Shown piece by piece: positions 1 to 10,136 of a DNA stretch of 64,000 bases. Position numbers and translations under genes: made by a program. The notes below the pieces were generated by a model. It ran no database searches, was not told the origin of the DNA, and worked only from the letters and a program-made list of their open reading frames with translations. Source of the stretch: Macrocystis pyrifera (Eukaryota > Sar > Phaeophyceae > Laminariales > Laminariaceae); the NCBI GenBank assembly GCA_031763025.1, contig JASSKH010000012.1, positions 124,001 to 188,000 of the forward strand, in the 5' to 3' direction. Position 1 is the stretch's first letter. Each line of letters opens with the position of its first letter.

Positions 1-345
1 CGCACTATAACAGAAATTAAAGCGTACATCGTCACAAATTAGCGTGCCGTGTCCTAGAAAATTCCGAACCACCATAAAACGTCGACATTCGGCTAGAAAG
101 CACGACGCTTACGACCTACAAATACACGAGACGAAGAAGGCAAACACATTAAATGAAATCAATGCGCTAACTAGATTGACCATAGACATGGTCGCGGGTA
201 TCCACTCAGCTATGACGGTAACTAGTTCCCCCTGTTCCTATTGGCCAACTCCTTGGTACTTACCTCAGGGCGGTTACTTTCTGTAGTGCTGCTTGCACCA
301 TACGAAACGAAGGGTTTCGCCCCGTAGCCTTGAACACAGAGGAGC

Positions 346-780
346 ACACCCGCTGTCTCTGGGGTGCAATCCGAGTTACGACTCACTGACGCGCAGTGAA
401 AATAAGTAATCGAACCAAAAACTACCATTCAAAAATAAACGATAGCAATGCCCTCTCGACTGTCTGGCAAGAGTTTCAGTACGGGTATGACACGACGTGC
501 CTGACAATTGCAGGGATCATTCGCCATGAAGAGTACATGAGTCGCCAGCACTACATATACACACCTGCTGTCTCTGGGATGCAGTCAGAGTGACGACGCG
601 CTGCCATTCGGTGAAAACAGCAATCAAACCAAAAACCACCATACCAAAATAAACTATGGCCATGTCTTCCCGACTGTCTGACAAGAGGTGTAGCACAGGT
701 AATACGTATGACACCACGTGCCTGACAACTGAAGGGATCGTTCCCATCAAGAGTATACAACTCGCCAACACTACATATAC
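346..780. repeat. Two-copy tandem duplication, unit about 217 bp
   Basis: Copy 1 (346-560) and copy 2 (561-780) both begin with ACACCYGCTGTCTCTGGG and both end with CGCCARCACTACATATAC. They align with scattered substitutions and small indels. No convincing coding sequence lies in or near them. The rest of positions 1-1020 shows no recognisable gene. Confidence 0.85.
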
Positions 781-1020
781 CAGTGACGTGAATAACTGTT
801 GATTAATCTCTAAAGGTATCGACGCAGCTGGCACGGGAACGCGTGGTTGACTCCAGGCAATAACACGGCACTCTTCTTATACTATATCCGAGCTGTCGAG
901 TGACAGCATATACATGACGACGCATGCAGGTCTTTTTCCAGCGAGTTGGCAGCACAATAAACGTCCCGTTTGTCTCACAGGATATCCGCCTAAATATTCA
1001 AGGCTTATCACGGTAATTTC

Positions 1021-1370
1021 GGAGGAACGGTAACGGCGGTAACGGCGGGACGGGACGGGACGGGACGGTAAAACCGCCGTCTAAATGGTCCCGCCGTCCC
1101 GTACCGCCGACAAAATCCCTGACCGTCGTCACTTACCGTCCCGTCCCGCCTATAAAATCTCTCCCGTTGGAAATTACCGTCCCGTACCGCCGTGACACCG
1201 AAACATTACCGTCCCGTCCCGCCGTGGCACCGAAAAATTACCGTCCCGTCCCGACGTGACACCGACAAATTACCGTCCCGTCCCGCCGTGACACCGAAAA
1301 ATTACCGTCCCGTCCCGCCAATAAAATCTCTCCCGTAGGAAATTATCGTTCCGTCCCGTCGTGGCACCGC
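1021..1370. repeat. GGGACGGGAC minisatellite, block 1
   Basis: The left end has GGGACGGGACGG on the plus strand and the rest has the complementary CCGTCCCGTCCCGCC, so the block changes strand internally. The later part is a tandem array of about 30-bp units of the type ACCGTCCCGTCCCGCCGTGACACCGAAAAATT, shown here only as a pattern. The same motif recurs at 2555-2995 and 49855-50070. No protein is called. Confidence 0.85.
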
Positions 1371-2110
1371 CTCCGTCGGACATAACTTGCCTCTTCCCCA
1401 ACAAGAAGCATTCGTGGTCGTCTGTTCCCATCCATTTCCACCACGAATTACGAAATTAATAAAAAACATCGAGTTGTACCAAACTTCAATAGTAAATCCT
1501 AGATAAATATATGTGTTATCAATTATTAATGAAATACGTATGGAATAGTGGTAGGCGTGTTACCCAGCTTGCAAAACTGGGTATAAACTATTCAATTATC
1601 AATCAGTCGAACTCACAGATTACGTGTTTTTTCATCGTCTTGCTTATATAAGACCTGGTCAGTGGTATGAAATTGATGGGCACCACATTTACTTCTGCTA
1701 GAAAAAGCTGTGCTGGTGTTGATCAGCACCTGGTTGATGATTTGTTGTTATTATATACCTGGTACTTTTTACTTTCAAATAAGGGTAAGTACAAATATTA
1801 CCATTTACGAAAAAAAATGAAAATTACTACCAAGTACGCGTAGTAAGTGGATACCTGGTGGTGTTGTTTTTCTTTTCATATCTTCATACTTCATATTTCC
1901 ACCTCGCAACTGAAAGCAGAGTATCATAACACAACACCTGCCACAGGCTCGCCACCACACACATACAGCACAGAGACCAGTCAACTCACGATCACACCAG
2001 TACTGGTGTGGCCCAAAAATATTTCAGGAGACATGTGATCAAGCGGGACGCAAAACGTGCGCTGTCAAGGGTGTAGGGCCGAGTGTTAATTTTTTAAAAT
2101 ATCGAAACCT
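1371..2110. other. Intergenic, no gene seen
   Basis: AT-rich sequence between repeat blocks. It contains several copies of the short motif TACCTGGTA / TACCAGGTA, which is also scattered in the LINE 3' regions at 9.1, 9.55, 12.9, 18.5 and 22.9 kb. Open frames are short and show no recognisable domain. Confidence 0.5.
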
Positions 2111-2116
2111 GGTAGT

Positions 2117-2419
2117 TTGGTGTTAGTCGAAGCATGTCAATGTCAATGCCAAGTTGCTGTCTGTCAAGGGGTGAAAGTGCTGTCTGCTAACATCTTTGGT
2201 GTGACCGGCACGGACGCCATGGTTGCCTATCTCACGGGCGGGGTCGATCGACCAGCAGAGGCACTAGAATCACCACCACCGCCGCCACCACCTCCACCTG
2301 CACGACCATCAGTAACACAGCGCAAGCACAAAACCACCAGAACAGCCACCATGAGCTGGCAAAGCAACAATAGCGCTTGGGGCAGGGGTGGAAGAAATCA
2401 GAAGACGTCGCCCGTGTAG
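2117..2419 (+). CDS. Unrecognised 100-aa open frame, Pro-rich
   Basis: The frame opens with a Cys/Gln-rich stretch, has a run of about nine prolines near residue 55 and a basic Thr/Arg/Lys-rich tail. I do not recognise it. It sits directly before a GGGACGGGAC minisatellite block and could be an exon of a decayed gene or a chance frame. No domain, signal peptide or membrane segment is visible. Confidence 0.15.
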   Translation: MVLVEACQCQCQVAVCQGVKVLSANIFGVTGTDAMVAYLTGGVDRPAEALESPPPPPPPPPARPSVTQRKHKTTRTATMSWQSNNSAWGRGGRNQKTSPV

Positions 2420-2554
2420 TGGCGGCACTTCTCGGGGCTTGGGCTGCGCGGGTCGAGAAGAAAACGTCTGCGTCAGGACGGCTCCCTTCGCGGAACCAGC
2501 AGTGTGCGTGAAATTTTTCACGTACAACCTCGCCGACCCTGCGGCAGGAAGGAA

Positions 2555-2995
2555 GAAAAATATATTTACCGTCCCGCCCCGCCGAAGAAAAAGAAAATTA
2601 CCGTCCCGTCCCGCCGTGGGAAAAAATAGTTACCGTCCCGTCCCGCCGAAGAAAAAGAAAATTACTTTCTCGTCCCGCCGTGGGAAAAAATATTTACCGT
2701 CCCGTCCGGCCGAGGAAAAACAAATTACCGTCCCGTCCCGCCGAGGAAAAAAATATTTACCGTCCCGTCCCGCCGAGGAAAAAACCATTTACCGTCCCGT
2801 CCCGCCGAGAGGAAAAGTATTTACCGTCCCCTCCCGTCGAGAAATTTGGCACCCGCTGTCCCGTCTGGTCCCGTCCCGCCAACTTTTTATGTCCTCATTT
2901 TACCGTCCCGTCTCGTCCCGTTTTCATTTTTTTTTTTTCGCCAAACGAGTCAAATCTGTCCCGTCCCGTCCCGTCACGATTCTCAGTCACGCTGT
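2555..2995. repeat. GGGACGGGAC minisatellite, block 2
   Basis: About ten tandem units of 30-40 bp built on ACCGTCCCGTCCCGCCG followed by an A-rich spacer (GAAGAAAAAG or TGGGAAAAAATA). Long plus-strand open frames reading Val-Pro-Ser-Arg-Pro repeats are by-products of the repeat. Confidence 0.9.
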
Positions 2996-3668
2996 GATAA
3001 GCCTTGTAAACATTCCTCTCCAAAAATCCCGTATCAATGTATGGAACTCCCTTATGTTAGATGGAACATCTCCGTCATGTTCCTGAGCACAATCAATATC
3101 CCCCCTGAATATTAAACACGACCATATCAATATCCCCCCGGCTTTATACATAACAATGCACGAGATCGCAGGATTGATATATCTCAATATCATGACCAAT
3201 TCATGTAAACCTCAGAAAGACCAATATTTAAGAACCAAAAATCAAACTCTCAGTTTCCGACGACATCCTCAAACCCTTAAATCAGAAAACACCCAATCAA
3301 TATGGACCGCACGCGCACCCTGGCGTTTCATAGTCTCTCTCTACTCCTATCGAAAGACTTTGTCTCCATTCCACAAGAAATTATTGCAAATCATGGAAAA
3401 TATCACAGTAGTCATGTCAATCAAAATACAGATTATCCCAAGAAAATAGAATGCTAGAGATCGCAAGGAATCCCGTGCCTCCGGACACGAGTCATCCCTT
3501 ATCCCCTACTCCCGCGATATATACAAATTCTTCACACTAAAATCGTATAGTACAGAACCTTCTTTCTCGGAATAAGGCGTCAACGATTCGTCAGAAATTT
3601 CCGGTGGTAACGAAAAATAGTGTTGTTGTGCGGCTTTGTCAAGAAGTCTGCACCCTGTTCCTCCGACG
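2996..3668. other. Non-coding, possible 3' flank or LTR of the copia element
   Basis: No gene is seen. This stretch lies immediately 3' of the RNase H end of the minus-strand copia element, where a 3' LTR would be expected. A segment around 3450-3510 shows weak similarity to 58005-58075 inside the LTR element of the DIRS region (both read roughly CGCRAGGAAYCCCGT, then later CCTACTCCCGC). I could not find a second LTR copy on the 5' side, so no LTR is called. Confidence 0.3.
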
Positions 3669-4359
3669 CTACATGGTTAACAATAACTTTGCCCTTGAAA
3701 ACAAGCGCCCGCAAAAAGTGGTCGTACGTCGATGTGCTTTGAATTCTACGCTCACTCTATTTTGTGCCAGGTGCCTTGCCCCCTCGCTGTCCTCCAAAAC
3801 TGTACTGCATATTTCCTCAAACCTCGGAATGATAAAACTCCATACATAGCGCATGAACATCGCCTCCTTAATAGTGTCCGCCAGTGCCACATATTCGGCC
3901 TCAGTGGTTGGGAGCGTGACGCATTTCTGCGTGTTAGAAGCCCAGCACACACGCCCCAGCACACATGATAGCCCCACCGGAAACTGGCCTCCTGTCAGTG
4001 GCTTTGATGGCATAGTCTACATCTGCAAACGCTACCAGCTCAAGCCCGCTACCCTTCGGGAACGTCGTGCCGAAAGCACCCGTGAAAAAAAACATACTCC
4101 AAAATACCGACTGCTGTCTCAAGTGTGCTTCCCTCGGCTTATAAGTATACTTCGATACAGCCCTCACCGCGTTCGCAATATCCGCTCGTGTTTGGTTCGC
4201 AATCCACATCAAGCAACCTACCAACTTGCGAAAAAGACAATCACCCAGGAGTTCATTTTCGTAGAATTCCTCGAGCTTCACACCAGTCGAAAGATGATTC
4301 TTCCTCGCAGAAGTAACGTCAAACCTCGCCGAGGTCTTTTCAGCGAACTCCTGCTGCAA
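3669..4359 (-). pseudogene. copia RT thumb and RNase H
   Basis: The upstream part (4359-3934) contains FRKLVGCLMWIANQTRADI, typical of the copia RT-RNase H connection, and GLELVAFADVDYAIKATDRR, which matches the RNase H start (usually Ala-Asp-Trp-Ala; here one residue is altered). The downstream part (4013-3669), in another frame, contains TLPTTEAEYVALAD, the classic RNase H Glu/Asp box. A frame change lies near 3950-4000. Confidence 0.85.
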
Positions 4360-5381
4360 AATCGTTCAAGTAACAGCATTCCGATCCCTCGAATACTAAC
4401 AGCCGGCATACTACCGCATCTCGCCCAGATTGTGATCGGGACGAGGTTATTCAGGTCCTCACAGAAGTGATCGCATCCAGCCTCAGGTCCTACAGCAAAA
4501 ATATCATCCATATGAACTATCGATACAATAGAGACAGAGCCCGACTCGACCAACCTCATGACACACGCATCAGCGGGGTTCTAAGCAAATCCTAGACTCT
4601 TCATGTGAGTGAAAACGTGGTTATGCCACGACATCGACGCCTGCTTCAAGCCGTAGAGACTGCCGTTCAACCTGACTACCTTACCAGACATTTTACCGCA
4701 GCCAGGGGGTGGTCGCATGAAAACATCCTCATCCAAACTCGACTTCACGAACGCTTGCTCAGCATCAACATGACACAACTCCGAACCCAACTCGCACGCA
4801 GTAGCACCCAACAAACGAAAACAAGACGCGGCAGGCGTCGGAACAAAAGGCTCAAAGAAATCCATAGCCTCACGCTTCTTGAAACCTCGTGCCACCAATC
4901 TTGCTTCCGCCCGCACCACATCATCAGGCTCGTTGGACTTCCAGGCGGACACCCACGTCGCCGAGATGACGTTGAGCTCCTCTGGTTGCTGCGTCACTCC
5001 AATCGCCCCCACGTCCGCCAGTCCATAATATTCCTTGTCCATCGCCCGCCTCCGGATGGCCGAATACTCGTCCGCACACGCTTCAGCATACGAGTTCGGG
5101 GTCGAAAGCTCGCTCGCCGGGCGTGTGGGACGCGAAGGGTTCTCGCGCGGTGGGGCTTGGTGGAAACGTAGATGACCAGTACCTTCCTGCGCTGCCATCA
5201 ACGACAGCAGTCCATGCCACATAGCCTCGCGGTTCAGCGCAGTCTCTTCTCTTGTTCGCCCCATCAGCACATCTCCATCATGCTGGTACCGCCCAGCTTC
5301 TCCCCTGGTCCGATCAACCTGTACATGGCCACCACCCTCCTGGTATCGTGCAGTTTCCTCCCTAATCCGCCCTTTCTGCAC
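4278..5381 (-). pseudogene. copia reverse transcriptase (RVT_2)
   Basis: The frame 5381-4581 carries the start of the RT domain: VISATWVSAWKSN, then ARLVARGFKKREAMDFFEPF, then CHVDAEQAFVKSSL with the first catalytic Asp, then VRLNGSLYGLKQASMSWH. The frame then shifts to 4559-4278, where the active-site box reads VHMDDIF. Copia normally has Tyr-Val-Asp-Asp, so both Asp remain but Tyr and Val are changed. N-terminal to the RT, near 5381-5180, is a duplicated acidic/basic linker. One frame break near 4570 separates the two parts. Confidence 0.85.
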
Positions 5382-5402
5382 ACCGCGACCACTCTCCTGG
5401 AG

Positions 5403-5849
5403 TCATGCAGTCTTTCCCCTGGTCCGCCCCCTCAGCACATCGCCATCCTCTGTGTCCGGGGTATAAGAATCCAGTTCCCGGGCAACACGCTGCAAACGTT
5501 GTGGCTGCGATGACTGCGACGGGGGCGACGGCAGTGATAACGGTGGCGACAGCGGCGGCGGCGGCGGCGGTGGCTGCGACGGCGGCGGTGACGGTCGTCG
5601 TGGGGGGCAACGGTGACGATGACGGCGGCTACGACGGTGACGGCGGTGGCGGCTGCGGTAGCAGCTTAGGAAGACGGAGGTTGCGGCGGCAGCGGTAGGG
5701 GTGGGGGCGGTGGCTCGGGCCGTACGTCGGGGCTCCTCAGAGGTTCCGGCGTACCCGAGGGCGGTGGGGACGGCGACGGCGGCGGCGGAGGCCCTCTCCT
5801 CCCGCGAAGGCAGCAACCCCACAAACGGTTTCTGCTGGTGTTCCCAAGT
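5403..5849 (-). repeat. GC-rich trinucleotide tract between copia integrase and RT
   Basis: Degenerate GGC/GAC/GGT triplets (strongest at 5515-5650) that read as Arg/His/Pro- or Ala/Thr/Val-rich peptides depending on the frame. Copia polyproteins have a variable linker here, and it seems to have expanded by slippage. Open frames of up to 100 codons on both strands are consequences of this composition. Confidence 0.7.
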
Positions 5850-7018
5850 GACGTCGCGGGATAGAGGCCTCCGGCCGGACACCGGCAGAATCTTGCTGCA
5901 ATCAGCTGCGTGGTGGTTGCCGTCGTCGAGGTAGAAGCACGCCTTCGCCTTCGGCTCCGTCTTCAGGGCCCTCCTGACGTGGTGGACGCTCGGTTTCAGA
6001 AACAAGAGCAGCCACGCAAACGGTGCTCTCTCGTAGAATTTACGGTACGACAAGTGCAGTTCCGGCTTGTCGCTTACACTCGCCGTCATGTTGATTACAG
6101 TGCTTGTGTACACGCATGACTCAGCCCAGAGGGGTTGCGTCGCCGACATCATTTCGTCGCCAAACAGGTGGGGGGCCTCCAGGCGGGACGCTTTCGCAAG
6201 CACCAGCGTCATGGCACTCCGTCGCTTGACCACGCCGTCATGCTTTGGAGAATCGACGGGCGCGTACTCGCGGCGGATACCATGAAGGTTGAGCAACTCC
6301 ACGAACTCTGCCTTGGTGAGTTCAGTGCCGTTGTCCGAGCGAAGGTAATCTACGATGGACGGCACACTCTTTGCGTTGATATCGGCCAAAACACCGGCGA
6401 AGACCTTCGGGGCGTCGGACTTCCGCTTCAAGAAATACGGCCACCCCAGTCGCGAATAGTCGTGGACGATCATCATCAAGTACTGCGCACTGCCAGCAGA
6501 CGTAGACTTAGGTGCCGACAGATCCACGAACCGACACTCCAGAGTCCTGGTGGAACAACACTAGGTCGTCTACGGCACCGCCATTCTCCCCCCTTTCGCC
6601 TCAGAACAACCAGCACATGAAACGTACTCCCCAAAAATCCTAATGCCCATCTGGCGTGCCGTCTCACGGGGGCGTGGTCAGGGGAGACGTGAAGGTCGTT
6701 AACATCAATGGTCCGTATTTGTTCAGGGGCCAAAAGCGGCAGCGATCGGGGTCTCTACTATCCTCGTGGCGTCTACGTACGACCCGTGTCCCTACGCATG
6801 AAGGACAATTGCCCATCGGACATTTGGGTTCCCTGGGTATCAAGTGTTACCGGTCCTTTCAGCATTGCTGCCTGAAGCAGAAACAAGTTGAAGCGATCAC
6901 CGGCTACGTAAGCTACGTCTAACAGCCTAACTAGAACGTCACACTGAGAGCTGTGCATCAACATTGGAATCCGGCCGAAGTACTCTACTTTCAGTGACCT
7001 CATGTCACCGACCACCAC
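5850..7018 (-). pseudogene. copia GAG-pre-integrase and integrase
   Basis: It is read in at least three frames: 7018-6773 (end of protease region), 6733-6560 (pre-integrase with VNDLHVSPDHAPVRRHARW) and 6527-5850 (integrase core). The core has MDLSAP with the first Asp, the stretch DYSRLGWPYFLKRKSDA, and SDNGTE with the second Asp. The box normally read as Pro-x-x-Asn-Gly-Val-x-Glu-Arg is SPKHDGVVKRR, so the third catalytic acid is Lys. The enzyme of this family inserts the cDNA into the genome; this copy should not. Confidence 0.8.
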
Positions 7019-7632
7019 ACTGCTCTTATCAGGGGAGGGGGGGTACAGTCTACCATAACAAAGGGGTTACCAGTCACATTAAAGGTCGCTCCCGAAATCG
7101 CTACCCACTCTTCTCTCCCACTGACCCAAAGCAAATCGTCAGTCACCTGGCCTTTGTGCGCAAATTGCGTGGTGAGAAGGTGCGGGTCGAACGCAGGCGT
7201 GGGGTCGCTGTTTTTCGCTAAGGCAGGGGAAGGGAAAGTGCTCGACGAGGGTTGCGACAGGGAAGCTACGGCCGAGGTATACCCACCGCTGCCGTAGGGT
7301 GTCTCCTGCTGCCAGCCACCTCCGTCGTGCATCTGTTGAGGGGGGCGAGGAGCAGCAACACACGCGACCACGACGTTCGCCTGCGCGGGAGCTAGCTGGC
7401 ATTCCACGACGTAGTGTCCCGGTCTGCCGCACCGGAAGCAGAGCCCCTTGCGCCTCCATGGTGCGTTGTTCGGTGGGGGACCCCAGCCTGCCGGAGTCGT
7501 TACAGGCGGTAGGGGCATCGACGGCATTGTCGCTGGTGGTTGGTCGGTAGGTACCCAACCCGTAGAGGGGGCCACCTCACCCATACCGAAGGGGTTGGGA
7601 CCAGAGCCATCCCAACGGCACCTGCAGGCCAC
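7000..7632 (-). pseudogene. copia zinc knuckle and aspartic protease region
   Basis: A 210-codon frame. The N-terminal half is Pro/Gly-rich, followed by a CCHC zinc knuckle CFRCGRPGHYVVEC (Cys-X2-Cys-X4-His-X4-Cys), as in nucleocapsid domains. About 100 residues later the protease active-site box reads EEWVAISGATFNVTG. Copia proteases normally have Asp-Ser-Gly-Ala here, so the catalytic Asp is replaced by Ile. That predicts an inactive protease. The frame ends in a region overlapping the next domain in another frame. Confidence 0.75.
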
Positions 7633-7714
7633 GGCATCCCAACGCCATTTGGGGCCTGTTATCTCCCCTGACGAAGATCCTCCCCGGTTGCCACCTTGCG
7701 GATGGCGATGATGC

Positions 7715-7815
7715 TGTTGCTGCTGTTGCTGGGGCTTCTGCTGTTGATGCAGATACTGCTGCTGCTGCTGCTGCTGCTGGTGGTGGTACTGCTGATACTG
7801 CTGCTGCTGTTACTG
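7715..7815. repeat. CTG/CAG-rich microsatellite in the copia gag-protease linker
   Basis: Runs of CTG on the plus strand, read as Ser/Asn or Gln tracts on the minus strand. They separate the gag core from the zinc knuckle of the copia element. Confidence 0.8.
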
Positions 7816-7922
7816 CTGCCCACCCTTGAGCCTCCCGCCTCTCCTGTTCCTCCTTTCCCCTCCCGGACCCGCACCTCCATTACCGGCAGGCTACACACCT
7901 CTGACGTACAACGCATGTTGAT

Positions 7923-8290
7923 CTACCACTCCCTGCGCGCCCAATGACTTAAAACCATCTCCTTCTCTACCTTGTCGTTGGCATACGCGTCACGGTCGAT
8001 CTCGGAACGGCGGATGGAAGTGCGGGTAATAATTGATTTACTTTGTATCGTGTACAAAAACGAGATGAGGCGGTTTACTTCCTCCACACTCTTGCCGCAA
8101 CCCAGCATAGCCAGCTCATTCGTTGCCCTGTCTACCCTTCCTAGAAACAGTAGGGGGTTCTCGTCCTCAGTCATCCTAATGGGCTCGAATTCTCGTTTTA
8201 ACATATGCGTCGCAGCTATCGTCTTTTAGCGTGTAGTAGTCCTCTAACTCTTGCCAGGCACCACTTGGCGACATCGCCTCTTGCAGTCGA
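7923..8290 (-). pseudogene. copia gag, N-terminal part (broken)
   Basis: The main frame (8204-7923) reads like the conserved middle of copia Gag (UBN2/retrotran_gag type), with the core LKREFEPIRMTEDENP, then a helical segment containing VEEVNRL and the usual end. Further upstream, 8270-8225, the peptide AWQELEDYYTLKDDS fits the start of the same domain but in a shifted frame, so one single-base indel lies near 8205-8215. Gag would form the virus-like particle. The first methionine was not determined. Confidence 0.65.
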
Positions 8291-8363
8291 CATTCCGCCA
8301 TCGCATTCCCCGTCATTGGCTCCTAATCAGCCCATACACCAATAGTGCATCTCTTATCTCTTG

Positions 8364-9425
8364 GCCAGAGGCTGAGCTGAGCAGGCAGCGCCGCGCATCC
8401 GCCGTGGGTGGTGTCCAAGGGAATGAGGGGAGGAGGGGCAACAAGAGGAGTAGCAGAAAACCCGACCAAGGGAATGCGGAGAGGGGGGGGAAGAGGAGTA
8501 GCAGGGAAACTGCAGTGGACGAAAGTGGGAAGGAGATGGCAGACAGGGTAGCCAGGTACCGGGCAGACTAAGAAGTAGAACATGCCTATACTACTCGTAC
8601 CACCAACTGGTGCAGCTGGTTCGAACGTGGTCTTCCTTTGTCTTCCTGTTGTTTTTGTTTATTTTTATTTCATTTTATTGTCTTCTTTGCGGTGACCCTA
8701 TGTGATTTTCATTTCTCTTCCTTCCTCCGATTGATAAGCCTTATTGAAGGAGTCGTGTGGCGTGGGTGGATGACGAGCCTGCTCTGCTTGTTTCGTACTG
8801 TCTGACGCCGAGGGGCCGGGCATAGTTGACGAACGCTGGACGATGGTGGCAGACAGGATAGCAAGGTACCAGGCGGGCCAGCAGGGAGACCCTGGCTGTG
8901 CTACTCGTACCATAAACTGCTGCCGCTACCTGGAGCATGCCTTGTGCTTTGTTTGGTTTGACTGTTATTTTTACCTTGGTTCTTAGTCTTACTCTGTTGA
9001 CGACTATTAATAGTGGTGTTTTCTTCTTTTTCTTTTTCTTTCCAGCTCGTTCTTTTCAAGTGTCTGCCACGTCCCCTACGTGGGGGTACGATGGTTTGTT
9101 GCTATACTGAAGTATATACATATACCAGGTATATTTTTGTTTCTTTTTTTTGTTTCTTTTCTCTTTCGAATTGTCTTTGTTTTTGTTTTTGTTTTTTCTC
9201 TTTGTTTCGTTTTTGTTTCTCTAGGTCATGGAATGGGTATGTCGTGCCTGTCGTACGCAGTATGATGACATGGCATTGCATTACATACGTGGCAACGTAG
9301 TATCTCTGTGGCGTAGCTTTGTGACCACAGAACTTGTATCTCTCTAGGTTTGAAGAATCGGCATGGACACTGGTTGTGCTGGATGTCGACGCGTAGAAAG
9401 AACGGTTTAATGTGAAGAAAAACAA
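8364..9425 (+). mobile_element. LINE fragment D: 3' end, plus orientation
   Basis: From about 8364 (GGCCAGAGGCTGAGCTGAGCAGG) the sequence is the inverse of 13690-12520, the 3' part of LINE copy A. It contains the basic Gly/Arg-rich C-terminal end of the LINE protein, ending at the stop near 8571, and the 3' untranslated region ending near GGTTTAATGTGAAG at about 9425. It is 5' truncated and sits in the 5' region of the copia element. Copies D and A form widely spaced inverted repeats about 1.1 kb long, separated by 3.1 kb. Confidence 0.8.
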
Positions 9426-9597
9426 CAACAACGACAGGCCCGACATACCCATTCCATGACATAGAGAAACACAAACGAAACAAAGAAAAAAACGAAAAAA
9501 AAAAACAATGACAATTCGAAAGAGAAATGAAACAAAAAAAAGAAACAACAATATACCTGGTATATGTATATACTTCAATATAGCCATGCCCTGCATA
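9100..9597. repeat. Local inverted repeat of LINE 3' sequence
   Basis: The segment 9100-9290 (TATACCAGGTATA, T-rich, TTTCTCTAGGTCATGG, GTCGTGCCTGTCGTACG) reappears inverted at 9435-9597. The minus-oriented piece looks like a second truncated LINE 3' end joined tail-to-tail with fragment D. Single-stranded, this could form a long hairpin. Confidence 0.75.
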
Positions 9598-9636
9598 CAG
9601 CGCCTTATATTTTTAGTATGAACACGGATAATTTCG

Positions 9637-10092
9637 ATGCGCGTTTATATGGTTATTAGTGAGGTGGGACCCGAGGACATTCGGTCCTCGTGCTTGCCTC
9701 TCCCTCTGCTCATGGCACCCGAGCCCGGCACAGTTGTTCCCCCTGTAACCACGCTTCGCCCTCGTACGCGCTCACAGACAAGACGCGCTGCCGCGCTTTT
9801 GCAGTCACACAACATGCATCCCTCGGGCGACTGCTTGTCGCCTGACTCGGCTCACATCGACCGTTCCGTTCGTTGTGAGGCTGATGCGAGACTCCCTAAA
9901 CCTTCGTCCGCGCGAGATGTACGACGTGCCCGACGCGCAGCTCGTGCGTCAGCACCAGCTCCGCCTACTATTAATAACAGTTTTTTTTTGTTGTGCCTGA
10001 AGAAAAACTTGTTTTCACTATGCCCTCGTATGGCGATTTTTCGGTCGCGCCTATTAGCAGTAATAATAGTGGAGTTGTTGATCCTGCTTTAG
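9637..10092 (+). CDS. Unrecognised 151-aa open frame
   Basis: From an internal Met the reading MAPEPGTVVPPVTTLRPRTR is Pro/Thr/Arg-rich and is followed by Ala/Arg-rich helical sequence and a hydrophobic C-terminus encoded by a T-rich stretch. No domain is recognised. It lies between LINE pieces and may be the first exon or gag-like leader of something now lost, or a chance frame. Confidence 0.15.
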   Translation: MRVYMVISEVGPEDIRSSCLPLPLLMAPEPGTVVPPVTTLRPRTRSQTRRAAALLQSHNMHPSGDCLSPDSAHIDRSVRCEADARLPKPSSARDVRRARRAARASAPAPPTINNSFFLLCLKKNLFSLCPRMAIFRSRLLAVIIVELLILL

Positions 10093-10136
10093 ACGTTCAG
10101 CCAGCCACCGTTGTGCCGCCGTATGTGTGTGTGTGT

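Larger units (their letters stand above)
3669..8290 (-). mobile_element. Degenerate Ty1/copia LTR retrotransposon
   Basis: Read on the minus strand from 8.29 kb downward, the domain order is gag, zinc knuckle, protease, GAG-pre-integrase, integrase, RVT_2-type reverse transcriptase, RNase H. Integrase before RT defines the Pseudoviridae/copia order. The coding sequence is broken by several frame changes and key residues are lost, so the element is dead. Its 5' side is cut by an inserted LINE fragment at about 8364. LTRs, primer binding site and target duplication were not identified. Confidence 0.9.

Noticed and set aside
2388..3086. 232-aa plus-strand Arg/Pro/Ser repeat protein
   Set aside because: It is a by-product of the GGGACGGGAC minisatellite; units drift in length and frame.
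5405..5698. Plus-strand Ala/Gly-rich 97-aa gene
   Set aside because: It is the antisense of the GC triplet linker of the copia polyprotein.
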